A stretch of DNA of 64,000 nucleotides from Prinia subflava. Lineage: Eukaryota > Chordata > Aves > Passeriformes > Cisticolidae. A program made the translations under genes and the position numbers. Positions 28,101 through 37,241 of the stretch are shown here, one piece after another (within the stretch, counting starts at the first letter, position 1; each line of letters opens with the position of its first letter). The notes under the pieces were generated by a model that saw only the letters and a list, made by a program, of their open reading frames with translations, was not told where the DNA came from and made no database searches. Location: contig NC_086253.1 of assembly GCF_021018805.1 (NCBI RefSeq), positions 11,968,735-12,032,734 on the forward strand, read 5' to 3'.

Positions 28101-31100
28101 GTTGCTGTCAGTGATCTGTAGCCAGCCTGGGAAGGCTGCTGGCATGATGCACAGCCTGTGCCTCTGGTGTCTTAAAGGCTTGAAAGGTCCATTCACAGCC
28201 TGCCTGAGAACAAGGTCACCTCGGTGTGCCTGGTCTAAACCTTCTGTGTGTTAACTCCACAGTGGGGACCTGCAGGTGACGGGAAGTGGACATTGCCCCT
28301 ATAGCACTGCCCAGAAAGCCATTGGAAAGGACAACTTCACTATGATTCCCGAAGGGGTCAATGGAATTGAGGAAAGGATGACTGTTGTCTGGGACAAGGC
28401 TGTAGTAAGTAATTACTGACTTTTATAGATTAAAGGGAAATTGAGTGTTGGCTGAATATTGAAAGCCAAGAGACTCTTGGCCATTGCTTAAGTGACTTTG
28501 TGATATATTTCTGAGAATTCCCTGAGAGAATGCTACTGTGAGGTGAATTGCTTATTTCAAAAACCTCTTGCAGTCTTTTAAACTCAGGGCTGTGTTTCTC
28601 TTCTGACACTGCAATAGTGTTGTGCTTTACTAGACCTGAGGCTTCCCAGACTCCACTGCTCCATTTTCCATTTGTGTCAGAGCGGATGCTTCTGAGAGAT
28701 GTGGTATCTGGAGCAATTTAATGGTTTTGAAGTGGACCTCATATAAACGTGATGAATGGATTGTTTGAATTTGGGAAGTGTCTCATCGTTTTTGAAAAAT
28801 TACAAATGGATGGCAGCCGAGCCTGAGGCTAAATGATGAAATGCTTTGAAGGAGAGCATTGCACATAATTCATACTGGCATGCTTTGCAGTGGAGTGCCG
28901 GTGTAAGTCAGGAATTTTTTGATGGTTCCATGGATTCTAATGTATAATGATATTCTCCCTCTATTGTCTGTCCCCCCGTGCACACCCTGCACACTCACAC
29001 ACACTCACTGCATTGTGCTGGAATGCACATTGCAGACTGGGAACCGGCAGTATTTACAGCGCTCTGATGAGCACTTCTCCCAGACTGTATTTCATAGCCA
29101 CTTTATTCAGGGACAGCTATTGAGATTCCAAGCACAGAAGCAGCTTCAGATACCTGCCATGTAGGAGCAAAGCAGGGAAGCAAGCAAAGCATCAGCACTG
29201 CTGATATTTTTCTTCTGTTACTCCCTCAAAAGGAAGGAACTTCAGGAAGGGCTGCCACATGAGATTTACAGGTGGTAACATTCAGTCCTGCACCACTGAG
29301 TAGCTTATTCTTTAGAAACCGTGTGTTTTACCAGGCAGGAAATAAGTGTTTATTTAGTATTAAAAGTCTTGGCACTGTTGTTCTTCCTTAGAACATTGTC
29401 CTTGCTCATTGCCAGGGAAGACCCCAAAATACTCTATGGAGAAGTCAAAATGCTGTTCTGTACAGTTGCAATTACCATCACTGCCTGTATGCCAAGTTCT
29501 ATTGGGGATGACTTTTCTCCAGGCAAGGACTTCATAATGGGTTGTATTACTTAGATGTATAAATCTGACAATAATGATAATAGAATGGACTTAATTTGCA
29601 AGAAGTGTTCCCAAAAGTGTTGGAATCTTGATCTTTTGTTATATCTCATAACACTCATATAAATTCGCCTGATTTAAAATTACTTAAATATTTAAATAGA
29701 AATTACTAGGACTAGCAATAAAACACCTAGGCCCCAGTGTGTAGAGAAAGGGATCCCAGATAGCTGAGCACCTTGGTGGTACCATGTGCACTAAGGTTTC
29801 ACTGGCTGTCCTTTGTAATGCCTGGAGTAACGCACTCATTTATTTGAAACTTCCAAGTAAAGAGCCGTATGTGAAGTCCTGTGTGATTCAATCTCTGTTT
29901 CATGCAACATCACCATATCTATAAAGGGAGGATGCCTTCCAATATCTCCCTGACCTTTCAGTACTCTGAACAGTAAATCCTCATTTCATAAGCGTGTTTT
30001 GCTCAAATCACATTGTTTTTTAGGCCACAGGCAAGATGGACGAGAGCCAGTTCGTGGCTGTCACCAGCACCAATGCTGCCAAAATCTTTAATCTGTATCC
30101 AAGGAAAGGCCGGATTGCTGTGGGATCCGATGCTGATGTTGTTATTTGGGATCCTGATAAGGTGAAGACTATAACAGCCAAAAGCCATAAATCGGTAAGG
30201 AGGAAATGAAAACCAGCAAGAAAAAAGAAATGTCACTGTTGTTTTTCAGCTGTTGACCTAAATCATGTGAACACCAATAGCACAGGACACAGAGGAGTGG
30301 GGTAACTGCCTACTCCTGCTCTGAAATGGTAAATGTTTCAGGACATGAGAGTACCAAGGTCCTGTGTTGGAAGCATTGTGATCAGGAAGGATTTCTTTTC
30401 TCTCTGTGTATACCCTTGGACTATTTCATTTTTGCATGCTTGTGGCAGACCTATAAACAGGTGTGAACAGCAGCTCTGTGGCTGAGGTTAGTAAGGCTGT
30501 GAGGATAAATTTAAAACTAGCTTATTTTTTTTTCTTACCTAAAAAGCACCTGAAATTATAAAATGCATGATTAAATTAACAGTATTCTAAACTATGACAG
30601 ATGATTAAATGTTTTGATAATACAGCTCCAATCAGCCTCATGGATAGAATTTTGTTTAATTCTAGAGCTTTGCCACATATTTCTTTGCCCTCAGTGCAGA
30701 GTGCCAGTGACTATTGCTTTCATTTTGACTCTGATAGATTTTATCTTATGTATTGTCTGTCCCAAAGCTGAAATCTTACTGTTTTGGCCCTTTGTTGGGC
30801 CAAAGAATTGGAGAATTCTTCCAAAAGTTTTACTGAAAATCCAGCATTACATTTTTATTTTAAAAAGACCAAAACATTTATAAACCTTTAAAAAGTAAAT
30901 CTGGGTGGTTCAGTTTCTATTTCTCTGTCTTGGGAACTCTCTGTATTTTCAAGAAAGTAATTACCACTAGCCCTGTCATTCCCATTTAGATTCAGACCTT
31001 CCTGGGCTTTTCTGGGCTTTTTCAGATAGAAATATATGTATTGGCTTCTTTGAAATTTGCTTACACAGTATAGCAGATGCACAGTTGGACCACGTCCTCT

Positions 31101-34100
31101 GGGTATCCAGGAGCTGAGTCACAATTTTCCTTCATATTAGGGCTATCATTCTTCTAAATGCTCTGGTTAGATACAGCAAATTTTCAAAAACATTTATTCA
31201 AAACATTCATTTTCCATTATGGAAAACGAAAAACAGAAAGGAAATCATCCAGGAAAGTCTGATCAGAAAGATCCTTTAAAATAATTTCATATCAATATGC
31301 ATTGCTTTTCCTTAATACAAAACAATTTTATACACGTCTTAATGGCAGTTGTCTAAAACTATGACTACAAACATACATGTTGTAAGTTACTAATGGAAAG
31401 AGGTCTTGCAGTGAATATGTTGGTTGATCCTCAGGCCATTGAGTACAACATCTTTGAAGGGATGGAGTGCCATGGTGCCCCACTCGTGGTCATAAGCCAA
31501 GGGAAGATTGTGTTTGAAGATGGAAATCTGCACGTAAATAAAGGAATGGGCCGCTTCATCCCTCGCAAACCTTTCCCTGAATATCTTTACCAGCGCATCA
31601 AAATCAGGAATAAGGTAATGTCAGATCCTATTTAATCTTCTTCGTAGCCAAACCCTCTTGGAAGCACAGTAGCATCTGTTTTTAATATTGTTATGCTATT
31701 TATTATGAGTCCATATCAGATGGACTGTATAAGACTTGCTCAAGAAATGACCACAAAACTGGTTGCAATTGTGAGCTCATCTAACTTAGTAGTAACACTG
31801 TGAGCTTCAGCAGGTAGAACAGATAATTGCCAGTTGGCATAATTGCCTTATGTCCAGCAATGCCTTATGTCAAGGTCTTTGAAGAGAGGTGGAATAGTGA
31901 TAGAATTTACATTCAGTTAGAATTCTGGAAAACAGAAAGCTTCTTGTGAGGGAGGGTTAGGCACAATAAAAACAGAATTTTAAATTGCATACCGAACTGC
32001 TACACTGCAGAGAAGAAAAGCATGTCAACCAGAGATTCTCATTATACTGGGCATTTCTGAACTGTTTTTATGTATTTGCTGGGCTGTGTATTACCAGCGT
32101 TAATGGCTCAGAAAACTTTTCTCTTTTGTTTAATAAAAAGCTTGGGAAATGACCAAGATAAGGACTGGGTCACCTCTGATTTTGAATTTTATCAGTGCTT
32201 ATCTATTGAAAACCAATTGGCTGGACACTAATTTTGGAGTTGTTTGGAAGTTGCTTCTTGTCACTGAGCAAGAAAGTCACTGTATGAGCACAGGTAATGA
32301 GAAAAATTTACTAAACTTCATATTTTCTTCAGCCAAGCATATACCATAGGCTGTGATACCGGCAGCTGAAATTAAGCCTACAAGCAGGTTGATGGCTTTT
32401 TATCTTTCATCATTTATTAAACAAACTCTATCAAGCTGCAGAAGAAAGGCCTGCACTTCTTAGAAGGCACTGTAAAAAGCAAATGCACCTGCAAGAATTT
32501 TGCAAAACACCAATCAGTGTTGCATTTTTTTTACATTATCCATGTAGATGATACAGGCCTTCTCTTCACACTCGCTGCTTAAGGCTTCAGTGCCTGTGAG
32601 TGCAACATGAATTAGTCACAAAGTCATCAAAATAGTGAAACCAACGCTTTAGAACAAGTATCACAGATTATTGTCTTGTAGGAGGAGTCTGAACAAAATT
32701 ATCTAGGCTAAGTAACCTGTGTCTTGCGAGTGGGCATAGATTTTGGGAGACCTTTGATCCCTGGGCTGGGTCTGCACACAGACAAAGGCACTGATATTTT
32801 TGCTCCTGCAGCTCCCTCTGCTGCCTGCCGAGAGAGAGCGCAGCTCCATGCCCACATTTCTTTTCCCACTATTAAATTTGATCCACTGGAAATATTTAGA
32901 AAAACCCACTGAAGGTTTTATCAGCTGCTGTATGAACATGTCAATGCACAACAGAGGAATATAGAAAAACTTGTCAAGCAAGCGACTGCTAAAGTGACCT
33001 GGCACAGGTTGGCAGTATTAACTTATCCCTGGAGCAGGGATAGCGGGATAAATTCGTGCCTTTGTGGGTCCCTGGGAGATGGATTCATTGCTGTGATTGG
33101 CAACTGCTCTCTTCTGGGCATTAGTTTTGGCTCCCCCTGCAAGACAGTGGCTCTTGAGAGCCTGATGTCCCTGTCATCAACAGAAAGGAAAATGCACCAT
33201 TGAGAGCTAGATCAAACCTCTGAATAGAGTTTTTTTGTACAGTATTTTAATTTCACTTTTAACATGTTGGGGACATTTCTCTGAAACCATAATCGTGTAA
33301 GACACAGATTTCTCATCTTTTTTATGACCTTTGCATTCTGCAATTCAATGGCTTCAGGCTCTCTCTGAAAACTGGAACTGTTCTTATTAAAATATTATTT
33401 CCTAGATTCCCATGATTTTAAGACAAGTAAAGTTGTTTTGATTGTCTTTTCTAATACTTCCAGTAAGACCCATACAGAGAAAAAATCTAGAAACTGAAAT
33501 CAGAGCTCAAATGACAGATATAGACAAATATTGTAAGATAGATCCCCTGCCACAGTCCAGTGTATAATCACTTTTCTGGTTGATGACAGGAAGTAGAACC
33601 ATTTGAAATTTAATTTAAAAATTGCCACTCCTTTTAAATGAATTCTAATAAAGAGAATGAGATCTATGAAGAAGAGGAGCAGAGGAAATACAGGTAGGAG
33701 AGAAATTGCAGCAGTTGGTATAGTGGGCATCAGCTGTGCTACAATCCAAGTGTGACTCAGCAGCTGAATGGAGAGAGAAGAGGTGATTGTGTCAGATCTT
33801 ATGTAAAATAAACAGGTCACACATGTTCTTTTGAATGCTACTTCTCCCCTTTGATTGTCAAGTAAGCCTGATAAGGAACCCTCTTGTCATTTTTATATAC
33901 ATAAAAATGGAAGGAGCAGACTTTATAATTTCCTTTATATATAAAGCAAACTGCATTTTGCTTTATGTATAAAGTACAGATGTGTTGTTAATTCAGCCAG
34001 TGCTGAATACAGCTCTGTGCTCACTGCTCTCTTCCTACAGGATCATTAGGCAGCATTATCTGAGCATTCAGTGTCTGGATTTTTACTGTCCTCTTGTTTC

Positions 34101-35971
34101 AGGTGGGAGGACTGCAAGGAGTCTCTAGAGGAATGTATGATGGACCTGTGTATGAAATCCCAGCTACGCCAAAATATGCAACTCCTGCACCCTCAACTAA
34201 ATCCTCCCCTGCCAAAAACCAGCCCCCACCAATCAGAAACCTCCATCAATCCAATTTCAGCTTATCAGGTAAGCCTGACTAATGAGAAACCTTTTAAAGC
34301 CATGACTATGGATTACTGGTGATGAATTTCAATTATAATTACTTCTTAAGCCAAATATAAAAGGATTGTATATAGTCATATACATGCATATACTTACATA
34401 TATAGAAGTATATACATGTTTTTATGCATTCATTGCCTAGGGATATTTTACATATTGCCAAATATGTAAATGTTTGCAATCTGAAATTTTCTCTGTGTCA
34501 ATCTTTCAATATTATTTACCTGGCCCATTGCAATCAGCTGAGTTAATGTGACTGAAGCCCACTGGTGGTCACAGCTGATGGGACTTGGGTCTGGTGCAGC
34601 CTGTGAGTCTCAGACATCTCACAGGCTGTATCAACAGCAACTGCTAGACATGGAAACCTCAACTGTCCTTGCCCATGGTCATACACCATGTGCAGAAGTT
34701 GTTCATCAGCAGATTTGAGTATTTCTTATCCTCTGCTCTTGGTGCCCAGAACATTTTCCGTGGTACATAGGAAACAGACTGGAAAATCATCCTTTGGGGT
34801 TGCTGAAAATAATTCTTGTCATCTGAAGACAATTACAACTGTGTCAAATCCTTATTCTTCAAAAGTCTACAGCCCCAGTGGTGAATAATGCATTTGTATG
34901 ATGTTATGAAAGTCATTGGATTTTCTCTCCTGTGGGAGCTGATGGTGGACTTTTCCTACTTCACAGACCGTCTTTTAGAAAATAAATGAAACTTGTGTAA
35001 GAAAGTCCTAGGAGAACAAATATTTCAAAAACCCTTCTAATGAGGAGAAGTATATTTTTGCCCATACACTTGGGGCCATGGTGAGCATATACAGATATAT
35101 ATGAAGCTATACCAAGCAAAAAGGGCTTAGAAAGTTCACATCTTAGTAATAACCAATAATTGGGATTTTCATAAGCATCTGAAGCTGTGGTTTCACAGTG
35201 CACTGCTGGATCTGGGAACTGCTAAGGCATCTAGTGTTACAAATTTGATCTGAATGATGCAAACACAAATTAAGCAGAAGCAGAGACTATGGTAACATTT
35301 TAAATGACCCCAGGTGTTTATTACATTGCCTTTAGGAAATTGAGTGTGATCAGGCAATATTTAGCCTGTCAGAAAGCTTGCTGTCCCTGTAAGCTTAACC
35401 TTGCAGCATTTTAAATGCTGTTTCAAGTTTACATCAGCTCAGTGCTCATTTCCTCATGGATTTATGATTGCTAACATCAGATTCACTGAACTGTTGTCCC
35501 AAGGACCGAGTAGGGACGTATATTCTAAGTCAGTGAGGCAGGTTTGAAAAGTCCACTCTGCATGTATGTGTTTTGGGGTATTTTTTGTAGTTAGTAATAC
35601 TTTCATTCAGGTCTGATCTCACAAAGGGAACCCAGTCTGTAGGTTGTCATCAGCTCTTCGAGTGGAAAATGTAGGGTAAGCATTAATCTGATCCTAAACA
35701 TTTAATCCCACACTTATCACTGAAGACAGAAATGTGCCTTGAAGGTCTGTTCAGCATTCCAGTCAGGCTCAAGAGAAACCAGCTGATGGTGGTGTGAGGG
35801 AAGCATAGGCAGGTAAAACCTCAGTCCTGATGGTTTAATCTCTTTCATAGCTTTGCTTCCTCACTTTCTGTTGCTGCAGGAGCTCAGATTGATGACAACA
35901 ACCCACGCCGTACTGGCCACCGCATCGTGGCACCTCCCGGTGGGCGCTCTAATATTACCAGTCTTGGCTGA
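4070..35971 (+). CDS. CRMP1: CRMP1, exons 2-14 (gene-level entry; exon 1 outside window)
   Basis: Collapsin response mediator protein 1, also called dihydropyrimidinase-related protein 1. It is a cytosolic tetramer that relays semaphorin 3A signals to the growth-cone cytoskeleton. Thirteen coding exons join in one frame to 1680 nt including the stop. With the 13-codon exon 1 of the family this gives 572 residues, the usual length. Residues that set CRMP1 apart from DPYSL2 are present, such as DVNTYLQKP and [18 protein letters not shown]. The dihydropyrimidinase metal ligands are lost: the H-x-H pair is N73-T-Y75, the carbamylated lysine is Q165 and a later histidine is K254, so the protein should be non-catalytic. 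Exon lengths 89, 185, 165, 62, 81, 69, 121, 157, 142, 171, 180, 166 and 92 nt agree with the human gene as I know it. Residue numbers assume a 13-codon exon 1. Confidence 0.96.
4159..9317 (+). other. CRMP1 intron 2
   Basis: 5.2 kb, the largest CRMP1 intron wholly inside the window. It holds a perfect 15-bp tandem duplication at 4743-4772 and a GC-richer patch around 7640-8040. No exon, known repeat or RNA gene is recognised. Confidence 0.8.
4743..4772. repeat. 15-bp tandem duplication
   Basis: Two perfect adjacent copies of TTTGTTAGGTGAAAA, at 4743-4757 and 4758-4772. It is a simple local duplication inside CRMP1 intron 2. Confidence 0.9.
9318..9502 (+). CDS. CRMP1: CRMP1 exon 3
   Basis: 185 nt between the CAG ending at 9317 and the strong donor GTGAGT. 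It completes Lys43 and runs to residue 104 plus one base ([20 protein letters not shown] … [10 protein letters not shown]). It holds the segment [12 protein letters not shown], which in true dihydropyrimidinases carries the metal-binding H-x-H; here it reads N73-T-Y75. Phase 2 in, phase 1 out. Confidence 0.97.
9503..11015 (+). other. CRMP1 intron 3
   Basis: 1.5 kb of unremarkable sequence. No exon, repeat family or RNA gene recognised. Confidence 0.8.
11016..11180 (+). CDS. CRMP1: CRMP1 exon 4
   Basis: 165 nt after TTTTTCAG, ending at GTTAGT. It encodes [20 protein letters not shown] and then a stretch including [20 protein letters not shown], residues about 105-159. Phase 1 in, phase 1 out. 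The sequence is very close to human CRMP1 ([20 protein letters not shown]). Confidence 0.97.
11181..15698 (+). other. CRMP1 intron 4
   Basis: 4.5 kb. Nothing coding or repeat-derived recognised; short A- and T-runs only. Confidence 0.75.
15699..15760 (+). CDS. CRMP1: CRMP1 exon 5
   Basis: 62 nt, the shortest exon. It encodes [20 protein letters not shown] and Q, residues 160-180. In dihydropyrimidinase this stretch carries the carbamylated lysine (SFKMFMAYKD); here that position is Gln165, a mark of the non-enzymatic CRMP family. Phase 1 in, phase 0 out. The donor is GTATTG. Confidence 0.97.
15761..17372 (+). other. CRMP1 intron 5
   Basis: 1.6 kb. No recognisable element. Confidence 0.8.
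17373..17453 (+). CDS. CRMP1: CRMP1 exon 6
   Basis: 81 nt, exactly 27 codons (residues 181-207), phase 0 both sides, with donor GTGAGT. It holds [11 protein letters not shown]; His198 of this motif is one ancestral metal ligand that is retained although the others are lost. Confidence 0.97.
17454..20622 (+). other. CRMP1 intron 6
   Basis: 3.2 kb, AT-rich around 18780-19650. No exon or repeat family recognised. Confidence 0.8.
20623..20691 (+). CDS. CRMP1: CRMP1 exon 7
   Basis: 69 nt, 23 codons (residues 208-230): [20 protein letters not shown] then PEE. Phase 0 both sides, acceptor CTTTGCAG, donor GTAAGA. LEMG and HALS distinguish CRMP1 from DPYSL2 (LDLG, HVLS). Confidence 0.97.
20692..22698 (+). 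other. CRMP1 intron 7
   Basis: 2.0 kb. A TA/CA-rich patch lies near 21150-21210. Nothing else recognised. Confidence 0.8.
22699..22819 (+). CDS. CRMP1: CRMP1 exon 8
   Basis: 121 nt, residues 231-270 plus one base. It encodes [20 protein letters not shown] followed by [20 protein letters not shown]. Lys254 in ITKVMSK replaces the histidine ligand of dihydropyrimidinase. Phase 0 in, phase 1 out. The donor is the consensus GTAAGT. Confidence 0.97.
22820..23902 (+). other. CRMP1 intron 8
   Basis: 1.1 kb. No recognisable element. Confidence 0.8.
23903..24059 (+). CDS. CRMP1: CRMP1 exon 9
   Basis: 157 nt, residues 271-322 plus two bases. It encodes [20 protein letters not shown], then [20 protein letters not shown] and a tail ending LNSLLA. 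The [20 protein letters not shown] block is nearly invariant in the CRMP family. Phase 1 in, phase 2 out (the Cys codon is split). A T15-ACAG tract lies only about 10 bases past the donor. Confidence 0.97.
24060..28262 (+). other. CRMP1 intron 9
   Basis: 4.2 kb. It begins with a 15-T run (24071-24085). The part at 26140-26540 is free of stops in one minus frame but is not protein-like. Nothing recognised. Confidence 0.75.
28263..28404 (+). CDS. CRMP1: CRMP1 exon 10
   Basis: 142 nt, completing Cys323 and running to residue 370: [20 protein letters not shown], then a stretch with [20 protein letters not shown]. Phase 2 in, phase 0 out. Acceptor CCACAG, donor GTAAGT. Confidence 0.97.
28405..30023 (+). 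other. CRMP1 intron 10
   Basis: 1.6 kb. A short CAC-rich patch lies near 28978-29010. Nothing else recognised. Confidence 0.8.
30024..30194 (+). CDS. CRMP1: CRMP1 exon 11
   Basis: 171 nt, 57 codons (residues 371-427), phase 0 both sides: [20 protein letters not shown], then [20 protein letters not shown] and a tail ending TAKSHKS. The [10 protein letters not shown] motif is typical of cyclic amidohydrolase-fold proteins. Donor GTAAGG. Confidence 0.97.
30195..31434 (+). other. CRMP1 intron 11
   Basis: 1.2 kb, AT-rich. Nothing recognised. Confidence 0.8.
31435..31614 (+). CDS. CRMP1: CRMP1 exon 12
   Basis: 180 nt, 60 codons (residues 428-487), phase 0 both sides: [20 protein letters not shown], then a tail with [20 protein letters not shown] and NK. 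This closes the amidohydrolase-like core. Acceptor CCTCAG, donor GTAATG. Confidence 0.97.
33888..33909. repeat. 9-bp perfect hairpin
   Basis: CATTTTTAT and ATAAAAATG, separated by a 4-base loop. It lies 24 bases from the start of a longer hairpin, within CRMP1 intron 12. Confidence 0.85.
33933..33974. repeat. 18-bp hairpin with 6-base loop
   Basis: The arm CTTTATATATAAAGCAAA (33933-33950) pairs with TTTGCTTTATGTATAAAG (33957-33974) around a 6-base loop. The only imperfection is one position that would be a G:U wobble in the plus-strand RNA. It lies about 130 bases upstream of CRMP1 exon 13. It could be a chance AT-rich hairpin, a small transposon relic or a structured intronic RNA. Confidence 0.9.
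34103..34268 (+). CDS. CRMP1: CRMP1 exon 13 (phospho-regulatory tail)
   Basis: 166 nt, residues 488-542 plus one base. It is the start of the disordered, basic and proline-rich C-terminal tail: [20 protein letters not shown], then [18 protein letters not shown], then a [16 protein letters not shown] end. Thr509, Thr514, Ser518 and Ser522, the GSK3/CDK5 sites known in CRMP family members, are all in place. Residue 489 is Gly where human CRMP1 has Phe. Phase 0 in, phase 1 out. Donor GTAAGC. Confidence 0.96.
34269..35879 (+). other. CRMP1 intron 13
   Basis: 1.6 kb. It starts with a TATA/CATA-rich patch (34360-34420). Nothing else recognised. Confidence 0.8.
35880..35971 (+). CDS. CRMP1: CRMP1 exon 14, end of CDS
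   Basis: 92 nt of coding sequence after the CAG at 35877-35879: [20 protein letters not shown], then [10 protein letters not shown] and TGA (35969-35971). The C-terminus ends SNITSLG, as in human CRMP1. The first codon, Gly543, is split with exon 13. Confidence 0.97.
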
Positions 35972-36077
35972 AAAATGATGATGGACAGAAACACAAGGAT
36001 GAAGGATCATGGGAATAATGTCCATTCCCTTCAATATCTGTGTTATCGAGCCCACAGTTTTATTTGGTACTAACAGA

Positions 36078-36083
36078 AATAAA
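36078..36083 (+). promoter_or_regulatory. Possible proximal poly(A) signal, CRMP1
   Basis: AATAAA 106 bases after the stop codon, directly upstream of the T/C tract. It would leave out nearly all of the 3'UTR. Use is uncertain. Confidence 0.35.
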
Positions 36084-36094
36084 AAACAAAATGT

Positions 36095-36147
36095 CTTTTT
36101 TTTTCCTTTTTTTTTTCTTTTTCTTTTTTCTTTCTTTTTTTTTTTTT
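36095..36147 (+). repeat. Pyrimidine (T/C) tract in CRMP1 3'UTR
   Basis: 53 consecutive T or C bases, mostly T. In mRNA this is a U-rich tract of the kind bound by PTB or ELAV/Hu proteins; that role is inference. Confidence 0.85.
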
Positions 36148-36912
36148 GTATAGAAAGAGGTGATAATAGTGTGGTGTGTTTGCTTGGAACTACTTGCCTC
36201 ACAATTGTGCTTTCATGCCATAGTCACCTTAAAGCATGGTGCTTCCATTGCCCCTTTAGTGACTACAGGTTTTAGCTTTGTCTCGTAACTGAATGATGGT
36301 TCCTTTGCACCTTTTTGCTGTATTAGAGTAGTTAATGCATGTTACTGAGTTATTTATGCAAGTTGCATTCTGTGAGTGAGCCCCTTTAGAACACATTGCC
36401 AACAACTGACTAGACACAATGCCAAGATTAATGTCTGTATTTGAGAAACACCACCAAAAACACTAATGAAGGAAGAAAATGGCCATCTGGAAAGTAAGCA
36501 GTAGAGTAGTATAGGCAGCTTCTGTTTAATCTTTAATTTATTATAAACCCAAGAAGTACTTCTGTCAAGACACAGAAACTCATCGGGACATTTAATGACA
36601 AATGGTCTCCGTAGCACCTGTCTGTTCCCACTCAGTACATTCCAAGTCTGTGTCCTTCTTGTTTCCATTTTAGACAGAGCCATAATTTTTACATACCAAT
36701 GCCATTGCCACCCCTGCAGGGATTTTTCCACCTGGGCAGTAGTGCTCTCCTTCTGCATGAGATTTTTGGTACTTACAGATAATCCAAGTTGCTGTCGGAT
36801 TTTTAAAGTTTTTTGTACAAATTTTTTCCTTTGTAATCACATGCATTTTTACTTACTCTACCGTATCAAGATCTACTAGTCGTGGTTCAATTTCTGAATT
36901 CAAAGCTTGTGA

Positions 36913-36918
36913 AATAAA
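36913..36918 (+). promoter_or_regulatory. Main poly(A) signal, CRMP1
   Basis: AATAAA about 940 bases after the stop. No other canonical signal lies between 36084 and 36912, and the 3'UTR length is reasonable for the family. Confidence 0.65.
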
Positions 36919-37087
36919 GGAAATTAATTGATGGGTAAGCGTCTTCCTCTGCTTTCCAGTGCTGTGACTCAATGACTGAAAATTTGGAATGGAGGAACTC
37001 AGGAGAAGTTGTCTTTCAGGCTGACATCATGCAGTAGAAGGAACCTCCTTAGATCACAAGTGTTGATTAGTGTATAGGTCTGATATG

Positions 37088-37111
37088 CATACTATAGCAT
37101 GATATAGTATG
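37088..37111. repeat. 9-bp perfect hairpin
   Basis: CATACTATA and TATAGTATG with a 6-base loop, about 170 bases past the CRMP1 poly(A) signal. Confidence 0.85.
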
Positions 37112-37140
37112 TCTTATTAAACAATCCTCACAGTAACAAT

Positions 37141-37187
37141 GTACTTACTGAAAATTGTACTTACTGTTGACTAAAATGTACTTAATG
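37141..37187. repeat. Short direct repeats, GTACTTACTG
   Basis: Exact copies at 37141-37150 and 37157-37166 and a near copy (GTACTTAATG) at 37178-37187, running into the CR1 fragment. Confidence 0.8.
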
Positions 37188-37241
37188 GTTGGATTCAATC
37201 TTAGACTTCTTTTCCAGCCTTAACAGGTCTGTGATTCTGTG
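37183..37241 (+). mobile_element. CR1 LINE 3' end fragment
   Basis: It reads GGTTGGATTCAATCTTAGA, then TCTTTTCCAGCCTTAA and ends TGTGATTCTGTGA. This is the signature CR1 3' end (GGTTGGACT…TCTTTTCCAACC…ATTCTATGA octamers). Only about 55 bases are recognisable; the upstream body is absent or decayed. CR1 is the dominant LINE of birds and other reptiles. Confidence 0.85.

Larger units (their letters stand above)
31615..34102 (+). other. CRMP1 intron 12
   Basis: 2.5 kb. It contains two closely spaced hairpins (33888-33909 and 33933-33974), 129-215 bases upstream of exon 13. Nothing else recognised. Confidence 0.8.
35972..36935 (+). other. CRMP1 3'UTR
   Basis: About 960 bases from the stop to just past the best poly(A) signal (AATAAA at 36913-36918). 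An earlier AATAAA at 36078-36083 could give a very short 3'UTR. A 53-base pure T/C tract spans 36095-36147. The cleavage point is estimated, not seen. Confidence 0.65.

Noticed and set aside
35861..36202. 113-codon minus-strand open frame over CRMP1 exon 14
   Set aside because: A lysine run from the T/C tract plus the antisense of a real exon.
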